This document shows positions 1-7,738 of a DNA stretch of 52,409 bases, piece by piece. Source of the DNA: Ruminococcaceae bacterium OttesenSCG-928-A16 (GTDB lineage: Bacteria; Bacillota; Clostridia; Oscillospirales; Ruminococcaceae); NCBI GenBank assembly GCA_030267215.1, contig JAJDJP010000010.1, positions 1-52,409 of the forward strand, read 5' to 3'. The translations under genes were made by a program, and so were the position numbers. Position 1 is the first letter of the stretch; each line of letters starts with the position of its first letter. Under the pieces are notes generated by a model. It was not told where the DNA came from. It worked only from the letters and a program-made list of their open reading frames with translations, and did no database searches.

Positions 1-357
1 TGGTATCCAAAACAGTCTTCGCGCAGCTATGGCATAGCTTTGCCCCAAATGGAACCATATACCTAAGGTACCTGATATGCTGTTATTCAATTTTCAAGGT
101 TCTGCGAAGGATGAAAAATATCCTCTCACTTATATAGTCTTTTAGAAAGGCAAAACCGAAGTCTTTTTCAAAAACTTTTTTAATTTATTTTTTGCAACCT
201 TGATGGATTGGCGGACGGCTGCCAGCACCAGTCCTTTCAACTTTTCTTTCTGCACAGGATCAATGCGCAGCAACAACTACACTCTCTTTATATTGTTTAT
301 GTCACTTCCTTTTGCCCTGCAAAAGCCGGGGGTTAGGGGGCTTGCCACCTACATTTC
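1..357. other. Left flank, no confident gene
   Basis: AT-rich DNA outside the proposed ICE. I see no recognisable RNA or protein gene. A minus-strand open frame of about 44 codons (142-276, TTG start, strongly basic, Lys-rich) reads like a small protein but has only a weak ribosome binding site and no family I recognise, so it is not called as a gene. The stretch leads into the dyads at 358-409. Confidence 0.4.
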
Positions 358-409
358 GAGTTTGTGATATACAAACTCATTGCTTGCTCGTACTGCGCTA
401 CCGCGCAGT
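358..409. repeat. Two adjacent dyads, oriT-like
   Basis: Two perfect inverted repeats lie close together: GAGTTTGT (358-365) with ACAAACTC (371-378) around a 5-nt spacer, and ACTGCGC (392-398) with GCGCAGT (403-409) around a 4-nt spacer. A G-rich run precedes them at 326-342. Paired dyads beside a short unique sequence are typical of origins of transfer in Gram-positive mobilisable elements, and the region reminds me of sequence found near mob genes in Clostridia. There is no relaxase beside it in the window. It could belong to an older mobile element next to the ICE, or be a regulatory dyad of the gene at 464-832. Confidence 0.35.
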
Positions 410-463
410 GCTGCTCTGCCGAAGCCTTCTGCCACCGTTCGGATGACCTCGATTTTTCTGTAT

Positions 464-832
464 TTATAGAAAGGTACTTTGCTTATCCTCCTGTGTGATA
501 GCCGCAAAATCAGCAATGTATTCATGCATGAAAAATTCAAATGCATTCTGATTTTGGCTGATATCCACAATGGTATTAGGCATATCCATTCCCATTAAAT
601 CGTATAGAATGGATAGCAATTTAAAGCACTGTTGTGTATCGGAGCTGAGGGTGCGCATCAAATCCAAGGTATAGCCCAAGTGCTGAGTTGAACTTGTGCA
701 AGCAGATAGCATATCTGCAAAAGGAGTAACGAATGCTCCAGATAAGAGATTCAGTTTGTTTTTATTGGGGGTTCCATCGGGGAAAAGGATCCCCTGATTG
801 ATGAGTCGCTGGTCTGTTGTAAAAGTAGACAT
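464..832 (-). CDS. Hypothetical protein, 122 aa
   Basis: I do not recognise this protein. It has 122 residues, no membrane segment and no obvious metal or nucleotide motif; the N-terminal third is polar and the rest looks alpha-helical. The ATG at 832 is preceded by a good GGAGG about 8 nt upstream, so it is probably translated. It lies outside the ICE, between the oriT-like dyads and a cluster of GATAAC repeats (895-999) that sits where its promoter should be. Its codon use is AT-rich compared with the ICE backbone. Confidence 0.6.
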   Translation of the reverse strand: MSTFTTDQRLINQGILFPDGTPNKNKLNLLSGAFVTPFADMLSACTSSTQHLGYTLDLMRTLSSDTQQCFKLLSILYDLMGMDMPNTIVDISQNQNAFEFFMHEYIADFAAITQEDKQSTFL

Positions 833-894
833 TGTTTAAATCCTCCATATTTATTCTTAATTGTTTGGGACGGTTTAAGGCAGTTGATTGTGAC

Positions 895-999
895 TTTGAT
901 AACATTTTTCCATCATTTGTAGAAAAAGAAGTATTGCGAAAAATGTGCAACAGGAAAATGTTATCAAAAAAATCTGGATAACATTCGAGATTGTTATCA
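895..999. repeat. GATAAC repeat cluster upstream of the 464-832 gene
   Basis: A long imperfect inverted repeat places TTTGATAACATTTTTCC (895-911) opposite GGAAAATGTTATCAAA (953-968). A second dyad, GGATAAC (976-982) and GTTATCA (993-999), follows. All four half-sites share GATAAC in alternating orientation. The position, 60-170 bp upstream of a minus-strand gene, suits a multi-site operator. Binding sites for a recombination or replication protein are an alternative. Confidence 0.4.
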
Positions 1000-1034
1000 C
1001 GAAAAATCAGTTCGAAAGAAATTAGGGCAACAAA

Positions 1035-1069
1035 AAAAGCCTAGAAATCAACGTAGATTCTAGGCTTTT
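1035..1069 (-). terminator. Rho-independent terminator of tRNA-Ser
   Basis: AAAAGCCTAGAA (1035-1046) pairs perfectly with TTCTAGGCTTTT (1058-1069) around an 11-nt loop. On the minus strand the hairpin is followed by a run of T. It directly follows the CCA end of the tRNA fragment, so it is the native terminator of that tRNA gene. Confidence 0.85.
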
Positions 1070-1125
1070 GGCGGAGGAGGTGGGATTCGAACCCACGTGG
1101 GGTTGCCCCCAACTCGATTTCGAGT
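1069..1125 (-). tRNA. Truncated tRNA-Ser(CGA), 3' half; proposed ICE attachment site
   Basis: Read on the minus strand this has the anticodon loop CTCGAAA, the 3' strand of the anticodon stem, a long variable arm (GGGG-GCAA-CCCC) as in class II tRNAs, a perfect T arm (GTGGG-TTCGAAT-CCCAC), a 3' acceptor strand, discriminator G and encoded CCA. Everything 5' of the anticodon loop (acceptor 5' strand, D arm, 5' anticodon stem) is missing: the sequence to the right of about 1125 cannot pair with it. This is what is left at one end when a tyrosine-recombinase element inserts into the 3' half of a tRNA gene. The intact tRNA should lie at the other end of the element, beyond the window. As it stands this copy cannot make a tRNA. 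Confidence 0.85.
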
Positions 1126-1180
1126 GTTCTTCATAATGTGGAATATAGTATAAATTAGTGTAAAATGCAATAGCTTGGGG

Positions 1181-1225
1181 AGGGCCGAAAACCTTGAGAA
1201 ATCAAGGTTTTCGGCCCTCTTTTTT
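1181..1225 (+). terminator. Strong terminator just inside the ICE left end
   Basis: A perfect 17-bp stem (1181-1197 with 1202-1218), loop gaaa, is followed by a T-rich tract. No gene precedes it on the plus strand inside the element, so it probably shields the maintenance genes from transcription entering through the attachment site. The stretch 1126-1425 holds no gene I can support, only this terminator and the repeats at 1289-1364. Confidence 0.8.
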
Positions 1226-1288
1226 GTTTTTCCCTACTGTCCGTGCGGATTGGCGGAAAAGTGGAATTTGGGAAGATTTCTGGAATGT

Positions 1289-1364
1289 TGGGCGTACATT
1301 GGGCGTACATCAAAGCCGCAGGGAGCAATATTTTGGTGCTGCACCCTTGGAAAATGGGCGTACA
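1289..1364 (+). repeat. Three direct copies of TGGGCGTACA
   Basis: TGGGCGTACA occurs at 1289-1298, 1300-1309 and 1355-1364. The first two form an 11-bp tandem repeat (TGGGCGTACAT). They lie 165-240 bp inside the tRNA-Ser attachment site. Short direct repeats at this distance are what arm-type sites of tyrosine integrases, or excisionase sites, look like. The next gene (1426) encodes an excisionase-like HTH protein that could bind them. Confidence 0.5.
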
Positions 1365-1425
1365 CCAGCACTGCTTTTTTCAAAGCATCACCTACTATTG
1401 ACGAAATACAGACCCGGAGGATGCT

Positions 1426-2007
1426 ATGAAAAAGTATGAGGAACTAAGAAAGCAATACCCCGAATATATCAGCAAGATACAGCTTTATCAGATTTGCGGC
1501 ATTAGCCCGCTTAGTGCGACCTATTTGCTGCAAAACGGAATTATCCCGTGCATTGACACTGGCAAGAGAACATGGCGTTATCGCATCGCACTGGAAGATG
1601 TTATCACATATCTGAAAAAGCGCGAGAAAACTGGAAGCATGATACCTCGTGGAGCAGTCAGCTCCCGCCGCAACTATCAGAATGGCCCGCGTGTTTCGTT
1701 TTCAAACCTGATAGCACAGGGCGGCGAACAGGAAATTGCAGAATATTTCAGCTTCATCTACGCCGATTGCCCCGACATTCTTACAAAGGGTGATGTGGCT
1801 GATATGACAGGATTAAGCACCAAAACCATTTTGCTGTTTCTCAAAGATGGGGAGTTGAAGTCAATAGCGCGTTACCCGCACTATGTTATCCCCAAAGCGT
1901 ATCTGTTGGAGTTTGTAAGTACCCGAAGATACATTGAATGCAAAAGCAATTCAGAGGTTTTCAAAAAGATTTTAGGAGGTTTTGAACTATGGAAAACTGC
2001 AAAATAA
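1426..2007 (+). CDS. Two-HTH excisionase-like DNA-binding protein
   Basis: A 193-residue protein with two helix-turn-helix regions of the excisionase/MerR-like type. The first is at about residues 17-65 (QLYQICGISP... with a basic wing ending in a DVITYLKK helix), the second at about 122-172 (KGDVADMTGLSTKTI... with an aromatic-basic wing). The ATG follows GGAGG by 5 nt. It overlaps parA by 19 nt, so it is co-translated with the partition genes. Likely roles are directing excision at the nearby attachment site, regulating the parAB operon, or acting as a centromere-binding partner; the sequence does not decide between them. Confidence 0.75.
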   Translation: MKKYEELRKQYPEYISKIQLYQICGISPLSATYLLQNGIIPCIDTGKRTWRYRIALEDVITYLKKREKTGSMIPRGAVSSRRNYQNGPRVSFSNLIAQGGEQEIAEYFSFIYADCPDILTKGDVADMTGLSTKTILLFLKDGELKSIARYPHYVIPKAYLLEFVSTRRYIECKSNSEVFKKILGGFELWKTAK

Positions 2008-2786
2008 TCGCTGTTGCCAATCAAAAGGGCGGTACAGGCAAAACTACGACGGCCAGCAATATGGGAAATGCACTGGCCCATGAGGGAAAGCGGGTGCTTC
2101 TCGTTGACTTTGACCCACAGGCCAATTTGTCCATGAGCTTTGGCATTGAGCGCCCTGACGAGCTGCCCATATCCATGCACAATGTTTTATCCTTGGTGAT
2201 GGACGGCGAACCTCTGCCGGACGGTATGGAATATGTACTGCATGGCGAACGGCTGGACATCATACCCAGCAACATCAATTTGTCGCTCACGGAAATCAAC
2301 CTGCGGGATGAAATGGGCGGCGAACGCACATTGTCTGACCTGCTGGAGCCGCTTCGGACTGATTACGATTATATCGTGATAGACACAAATCCCTATTTAG
2401 GACTGTTGACGATAAATGCGCTGGCGGCTTGTGATAGCGTGATTATCCCCGTCAGCCCTCAACTGTGGTCAGCTACTGGCTTGACTGACCTGATGCAAAC
2501 CATCTTCAAGGTGAAGCGGAAAATCAACCCGCGCATAACGGTTGACGGCATCCTGCTTACGATGTGCGACGAGCGCACCAATCTTTTTAAGGACGCAAAG
2601 CGCCTGCTGGATGATTTCTGCGGGGATAGAGTGAAAATCTTTGAAACCCACATTCCCAGCACAGTCAAGGTTGGCGAAGCGAATTATTCCAGCCGGTGCA
2701 TCATGGATTACGACGTGAAAAGTAAAGCCGCTCTCGCCTACATGGATTTCGCAAAGGAGGTCATCGCTCATGGCAACAGCAACTGA
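1989..2786 (+). CDS. parA: ParA/Soj-type partition ATPase
   Basis: A 265-residue ATPase of the ParA/MinD class. It has the deviant Walker A motif KGGTGKTT at residues 13-20 with its signature Lys, the Walker A' region VLLVDFDPQAN at about 37-47, and Walker B-like VIDTNPYLG near 133. ParA proteins use ATP-dependent DNA binding and ParB-stimulated hydrolysis to position DNA. In ICEs they stabilise the excised circular form. It has no N-terminal HTH of its own; the upstream gene may supply DNA binding. It overlaps parB by 17 nt. Confidence 0.92.
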   Translation: MENCKIIAVANQKGGTGKTTTASNMGNALAHEGKRVLLVDFDPQANLSMSFGIERPDELPISMHNVLSLVMDGEPLPDGMEYVLHGERLDIIPSNINLSLTEINLRDEMGGERTLSDLLEPLRTDYDYIVIDTNPYLGLLTINALAACDSVIIPVSPQLWSATGLTDLMQTIFKVKRKINPRITVDGILLTMCDERTNLFKDAKRLLDDFCGDRVKIFETHIPSTVKVGEANYSSRCIMDYDVKSKAALAYMDFAKEVIAHGNSN

Positions 2787-3780
2787 TAAACAGCGACCCC
2801 GGCTCAAAAATCTTGATGACCTTTTTATGCTAAACCAAGATGCCATGCCCCAGCCCAACGCGGAACTGCCCTCGCCAGCAACGAAACGCTTTCAGGCTGT
2901 CGTTGATTTGGACAGACTTATTCCCTTTGCGGGCCATCCGTTTCATCTATACGAAGGTGAACGGCTTGACGATATGGTGGAAAGCATACGCAACAATGGT
3001 GTTCTCGTACCGATAATCGCACGTGAAAAGGGAAATCAGCTTGAAATCCTTGCCGGACATAACCGTGTCAACGCATCCCGTTTGGCAGGAATGACCGCCA
3101 TCCCTGCCATTCTTCTAAAAGATGTGTCCGATGAAGAAGCATGGATATATGTTGTTGAAACAAATCTAATGCAGCGTTCTTTTGCAGATATGAGCCATTC
3201 GGAGAAAGCAGCGGTAATTAGTATTCAGCACTCCAAGATGTTTTCGCAAGGAAAACGAAACGATATTTTAGCAGAACTTAAAAGACTTGAATCCCCACAG
3301 CAAGAAAAAGATGGAACTTCCCGCCAAGTTGGCGAACAGTCTCATTCCGATGAACTGGTTGCCACCATGTATGGCCTTTCAAGCCGCGTTGTTTCCCGGT
3401 ATCTGCGCATCCATAAACTAATAGCACCACTTAAAACAATGCTGGATGTAGGGGATATTGCATTTATCCCCGCCGTCACTCTCTCATTTTTGAAAGAGCA
3501 GGAACAGGTGGGTTTAGCAAAATGCGTGGAGTTAAACGGGTTTTCGGTTGATATGAAAAAGGCCGACGTTCTCCGCGACTATTCCGGCAAAGGCAAGCTG
3601 GATGATGATAGGATTTACCTAATTCTCAACGGCGAGTTAGGCCAGAAGCAAAAGCCGAACCGCACTCCCGTGGTTAAAGTGAATAAGGCTGTTTACTCAA
3701 AATACTTCCAGCCCAATCAATCAGCCAAGGAGGTGCAGGACATTGTGGAAAAGGCTTTGGAGATGTATTTCAGTCAATGA
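2770..3780 (+). CDS. parB: ParB-family partition protein
   Basis: A 336-residue ParB/Spo0J-like protein. Residues about 40-125 form the ParB/Srx nucleotide-binding domain, with the box II-like motif AGHNRVNASRLAG. A HTH follows at about 190-225 (VATMYGLSSRVVSRYLRIHKL) and the C-terminal region would dimerise. It should bind a parS-like centromere and stimulate ParA; I did not find an obvious palindrome cluster for it. It ends just before a bidirectional terminator that separates it from the convergent Hachiman genes. Confidence 0.9.
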   Translation: MATATDKQRPRLKNLDDLFMLNQDAMPQPNAELPSPATKRFQAVVDLDRLIPFAGHPFHLYEGERLDDMVESIRNNGVLVPIIAREKGNQLEILAGHNRVNASRLAGMTAIPAILLKDVSDEEAWIYVVETNLMQRSFADMSHSEKAAVISIQHSKMFSQGKRNDILAELKRLESPQQEKDGTSRQVGEQSHSDELVATMYGLSSRVVSRYLRIHKLIAPLKTMLDVGDIAFIPAVTLSFLKEQEQVGLAKCVELNGFSVDMKKADVLRDYSGKGKLDDDRIYLILNGELGQKQKPNRTPVVKVNKAVYSKYFQPNQSAKEVQDIVEKALEMYFSQ

Positions 3781-3784
3781 TAAT

Positions 3785-3817
3785 AGCCGCCAAAGAACTA
3801 GCAACTCTTTGGCGGCT
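3785..3817. terminator. Bidirectional terminator between parB and hamB
   Basis: AGCCGCCAAAGA (3785-3796) pairs perfectly with TCTTTGGCGGCT (3806-3817), loop 9 nt. It lies between the parB stop and the convergent hamB stop and can serve both strands, although the T-tracts are short. Confidence 0.7.
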
Positions 3818-3833
3818 TTCATATATCTGCTTG

Positions 3834-6800
3834 TTATGGTTTGCTACGAGTATACAGTCGAAGTTTATATGAGAAATATGCTGGGTATTCTTCCAAGAGC
3901 TTCAAAATGTCATGCCGGTGAGTAATTATATATTCACGAAATACGCTATCGATTACTGGAGTTTTCCCTAACATTTCATCAAGTTGCTTTGCTATGATTC
4001 TATCGTCAAACAGGTTTTCACATACCAGAATTTGAAACTGAGAAGGTACGCCATATTTAATCATCTTTTGTAGCAATGCTAATTTCTTTGTTAATTCTTC
4101 GGTGCGATTATCAATAGCGTCTAAAATGTTGCCAAGAAGAAAACACAGATGGTACGAAAGGGTATTGCTGCATAGTTTCTCTATCTGGCTAATCTGTAGC
4201 GAATTACCAAGATTATCGCAAATTTCTACATATGGGATACCCGCAATCCACGAATGTATAATAGAGATTAGCATATCTGCATCTACATTTATTCTATCGG
4301 GGAACAATTGTACGAACAAATTGGCGGTAGCATCGATTAGCTGGTCGATTGATAAATCTACAAGATTTTCTATGTTTTCATCAACCCAGTGCAACACTTG
4401 ATTAGAAATATCAATCCCATATAGCGATTTAGCAAAATACACTGATTGTTCCGGCGCGATATTAGAAATTATTTTTTGAGCAATCAACTGGAAAAGTTTA
4501 CGCAACGCCTCCCGCTGATTATCTTTGCTTAAATAGTACGCAAATGTTTGCGTCACGAGCATATCAACCGTATTGGTAAATTGTTCCGGTGTTTGCTGTG
4601 AGTTGTAGATATAACATAGGTAATTCTCAATGCTTCCTATAACATGTTCCAGTTGCTTAACCTTGGACGTTATTTCGGGCGCATAGCGGTTGTACCTATT
4701 TTCGTTTGCCACATGGTCTTTATACCCTTGATTTAAGCTGTCGATTAAATCAGAAAAACATGAGGGACTATTATAATTACCAATTATATAAGATGCCAAA
4801 GCATCGGCTTTATAGTGAGCCTTATAGTCCACAGATAAGTCGCTCACTAATGACAAAATAGCACTTGTACATGCTTCAGTATTACCGTAATCGAACATTT
4901 TTTTACAGTCAGCCCATTTGTATCTTCCACCACCTTTCCATGTTGCACGATTATCATGGAAACTGGCATCAGTAACTATGGCACTACCTTCGGTATAAAT
5001 GCCCGACCGTGCTGTTCGACCCACCATATTTTGCATTTTCCGTATTTGCACACTAGTAGTGCCAAAACTGAAAGTGGTGAGTAGCAGATATTTTATAGGA
5101 ATATTAACGCCTTCTGCAAGAGTCGTTGTACAAACCACAAAATAGATATGCTTCTTTCGCAAGGCATATTCGATTGCCATTTTTAATCCATTAGGTAAAT
5201 CAGCGTAATGGGGTAATGCTCCTAACCTAGCAGCTTGTGTAAGAGCAAAGTGATTTCCATAATGGCGTCCAAATAACGCGGCTAATTTGACAACTTCATC
5301 TTGCTTTCCATGTTTAAGCAAGTTAGATAAATCATAACCTCGCTCACTTATCTCGACGATTCGACGCATGATTGGAGGAATGCTGCGTACTTGACCTGCA
5401 TAAATAGCTGCACCTCCTTGATTGCATAACTTGTTTGCATAATAGATAGCTATATCCTGAGCATTTTTTTCTGGGAAGACACGTTGCTTTTTCTCTCTCC
5501 CGTGGAGTTGCAGTTGCTTATGTTCTATGCTCTTTGGAACAAAAAAACTTTCTTCAGCCATATTGTCTTTTTCATAATAATGGATGGTTTGGTCTGAGGA
5601 AAGAAAGCCTATCGATTTTTCCGTTGACTGCACCAATGTATAGTCAATCGTTGCCGTATCATCGTTAAATAGCCAGTCACTTATTTGATTTGCATTTGCT
5701 AAGACAGCTGAAAACAATACCATTTGTGCTGGTTTATTTCGACTTCTGGCTATTTCAGATACCAATAATTCATATTGTGCACCTCGTGATGTATCATCAA
5801 ATAGGTGTGCTTCATCAAAAATGAAAAGTTGAATGGCTGAAAGGAAGTCAGGTTCATGCCGCAAAATATATGAAAACTTCTCAGGAGTACAGACAAACAC
5901 ATATTTAGTATTGAGAAGTAATTCAATGCTGAAATCTTCTTGTGCTGTATCAGTAAATTGATTTATAACGGCTTCGTCGCCCATAGCAATCGTTATATCT
6001 GCTGTGATTTCATTGCATAGCGCCCGTAGTGGGGCAATTACTAAGGCAATACAAGTTCCTTGCTCCATAAATTTGGTTCGCAAAAGAAGCTCAATGCTTT
6101 TAGTTTTGCCAACTCCGGTAGGCAAGGGAACAACAAGGTCTTTTCCAGTAAGGATACCTGCTTGTAAAATTACTTTTTGAGCAGGCCATAACAATTTAAT
6201 ACTTTCTGGCTTGGAGAGATATGTTTTCCATTGCTCAAAATTCGCACCAGAATACTCCGGCAACAAAATCCATGCAGAATGATTTATTGCGCAAAGGGCC
6301 ACAGAAAAAAGGAAATCCATATAGCTAACCGAGAAGATATTAGTCGATTGACGTATACCATTACGCAGTCTGCGAAGAGCATGAATAGCGGTTTCGGGTG
6401 TAGCACCTTCTTCAAAATGCGCCCTTAGCCCGTCTAAGTATTGACGTCGATACCTGCTTTTAGTTTGAAGTTCAATCCATTCTCCTGTGAGCAAGAACCG
6501 TAAAGTGACATAAAGAAGCATGGCGATGCTGTCTTTGGGATTCGTAATATTGATTTGCTCAATAAGCACTTTGGCGCTCCCAAAGTTTTCGGACAAGAAA
6601 TAGGCAGTTGCACCAAGCAGTAAAAACAACCGGTCATGGGTTGGACGGAGTTGCGTTCTTACTGTTGAATCATAATACTGCGAAACAATCGCTAGCTCCG
6701 ATTTAAGTTCATCCACCTGTGATGAAGCTGGATTATCTAGAACTTCTTCACAAAAACGTGAAAGAACAAAAATAGTAGTGTAGGTTAAATCATCGGAGTT

Positions 6801-6905
6801 TAGCGGATAATGGGGATGGTTTTCTTCAGCAATTTCAAACTCAACGAGTTTTGATTTTGATTTTTCATATTTGAGCATGTAATTTGACCGTTTATCAAAA
6901 ATCAT
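3834..6905 (-). CDS. hamB: HamB, Hachiman defence helicase
   Basis: A superfamily 2 helicase of 1023 residues, the length expected for HamB. A helical N-terminal region of about 260 residues precedes Walker A (LPTGVGKTKS, about 264-273), motif II DEAH (about 366-369), and the C-terminal RecA lobe with a motif VI-like MVGRTARSG. In Hachiman, HamB is an ATP-driven DNA translocase that surveys DNA and holds the HamA nuclease in check until phage or damaged DNA triggers it. I chose ATG 6905, which forms an ATGA overlap with the hamA stop and has GAGGTG 6 nt upstream; an in-frame ATG at 6914 is less well placed. The gene is AT-rich compared with the ICE backbone, as expected of acquired cargo. Confidence 0.88.
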   Translation of the reverse strand: MIFDKRSNYMLKYEKSKSKLVEFEIAEENHPHYPLNSDDLTYTTIFVLSRFCEEVLDNPASSQVDELKSELAIVSQYYDSTVRTQLRPTHDRLFLLLGATAYFLSENFGSAKVLIEQINITNPKDSIAMLLYVTLRFLLTGEWIELQTKSRYRRQYLDGLRAHFEEGATPETAIHALRRLRNGIRQSTNIFSVSYMDFLFSVALCAINHSAWILLPEYSGANFEQWKTYLSKPESIKLLWPAQKVILQAGILTGKDLVVPLPTGVGKTKSIELLLRTKFMEQGTCIALVIAPLRALCNEITADITIAMGDEAVINQFTDTAQEDFSIELLLNTKYVFVCTPEKFSYILRHEPDFLSAIQLFIFDEAHLFDDTSRGAQYELLVSEIARSRNKPAQMVLFSAVLANANQISDWLFNDDTATIDYTLVQSTEKSIGFLSSDQTIHYYEKDNMAEESFFVPKSIEHKQLQLHGREKKQRVFPEKNAQDIAIYYANKLCNQGGAAIYAGQVRSIPPIMRRIVEISERGYDLSNLLKHGKQDEVVKLAALFGRHYGNHFALTQAARLGALPHYADLPNGLKMAIEYALRKKHIYFVVCTTTLAEGVNIPIKYLLLTTFSFGTTSVQIRKMQNMVGRTARSGIYTEGSAIVTDASFHDNRATWKGGGRYKWADCKKMFDYGNTEACTSAILSLVSDLSVDYKAHYKADALASYIIGNYNSPSCFSDLIDSLNQGYKDHVANENRYNRYAPEITSKVKQLEHVIGSIENYLCYIYNSQQTPEQFTNTVDMLVTQTFAYYLSKDNQREALRKLFQLIAQKIISNIAPEQSVYFAKSLYGIDISNQVLHWVDENIENLVDLSIDQLIDATANLFVQLFPDRINVDADMLISIIHSWIAGIPYVEICDNLGNSLQISQIEKLCSNTLSYHLCFLLGNILDAIDNRTEELTKKLALLQKMIKYGVPSQFQILVCENLFDDRIIAKQLDEMLGKTPVIDSVFREYIITHRHDILKLLEEYPAYFSYKLRLYTRSKP

Positions 6906-7708
6906 TTTACACACCTCTCAAATATCTCGTGTGCTAAATCCATTAACTTTTTCCCATGGACTAAAAAGATTTTGTTATCTTTTCGCAGCTCCAAATCATC
7001 ACCTTTGATGCCTAAAACAATATCATTAGCGATTTTATCACGGCTGATAATTGCCGCAGCCACAAAGGTGATAATGTAGTCATGCTCAGATTTCTGCTGA
7101 AATCGAGCAATTTCATCTGCCTGTTCATTGTTTATATGTCGTAGTTTTTTTCGGTAGTAATTCAGGGTGAATGCGTGTCTGACTTCGTCATACTTATGTG
7201 AATCGGCTACGGCGGCGCCTATGGGGTCATACTTGTCTGAGGATAAACCTGCCTTTACCTCGACCGCCAATAATTCGTCTTTGCTATTGGGTGCTTTAAT
7301 GGAATCGACATATTTGTAAGCGAGAACATCTGTCCCATGCTCGCTTTGTGTTTTGCCCGAACGATTTCGTTGTTTGCAACGGGGAACAGTATAGCCATGT
7401 ATAAACTCCAGTAGGTCGCAAATCATGATTTCTGTAAAATCATTAGAACGCGAGGTTGGCCCAAGCGTATCATCTTTTTGTGGAATGACATGAGTTCGCA
7501 AATATTCTTCCACTGGCAACCCGGTTGTATCAAGAGATTCTTTCAATTCATCATCAGATTCGTAATGCTGTCGAAGATGCAGCGCCCATTCGCAATAAGC
7601 AATTTCGTCCATCGAATAGTCTAATCGATAGCATGAAATTGGAGTGCCATCTTCCAAAGTGACGGCACTTTCCTCTGCAAACCAGTTTACATATTTAGGT
7701 TGATTCAT
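6902..7708 (-). CDS. hamA: HamA, Hachiman DUF1837 nuclease
   Basis: A 268-residue DUF1837 protein, the effector of the Hachiman anti-phage system. The nuclease-like signature is a PD-(D/E)xK arrangement: Glu near 93, GTD with Asp about 127, and VEVKA with Glu about 150 and Lys about 152. Once released by HamB, HamA is known to degrade DNA, giving abortive defence. The ATG at 7708 has GGGAGTG at the right distance; an ATG at 7717 is also in frame. It is translationally coupled to hamB through ATGA. The neighbouring Fic gene has the same orientation. Confidence 0.87.
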   Translation of the reverse strand: MNQPKYVNWFAEESAVTLEDGTPISCYRLDYSMDEIAYCEWALHLRQHYESDDELKESLDTTGLPVEEYLRTHVIPQKDDTLGPTSRSNDFTEIMICDLLEFIHGYTVPRCKQRNRSGKTQSEHGTDVLAYKYVDSIKAPNSKDELLAVEVKAGLSSDKYDPIGAAVADSHKYDEVRHAFTLNYYRKKLRHINNEQADEIARFQQKSEHDYIITFVAAAIISRDKIANDIVLGIKGDDLELRKDNKIFLVHGKKLMDLAHEIFERCVK

Positions 7709-7738
7709 GCAACTCACTCCCTGATTACGAACGATGAT

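Noticed and set aside
349..570. 73-codon minus-strand frame across the oriT-like dyads
   Set aside because: It overlaps the better supported gene at 464-832 in another frame and its 3' part is just the dyad region. It might be a remnant of a mob gene end, but nothing decides this.
1175..1439. Two overlapping plus-strand frames near the ICE left end
   Set aside because: They run through the terminator hairpin and the TGGGCGTACA repeats, have no ribosome site and no plausible protein composition.
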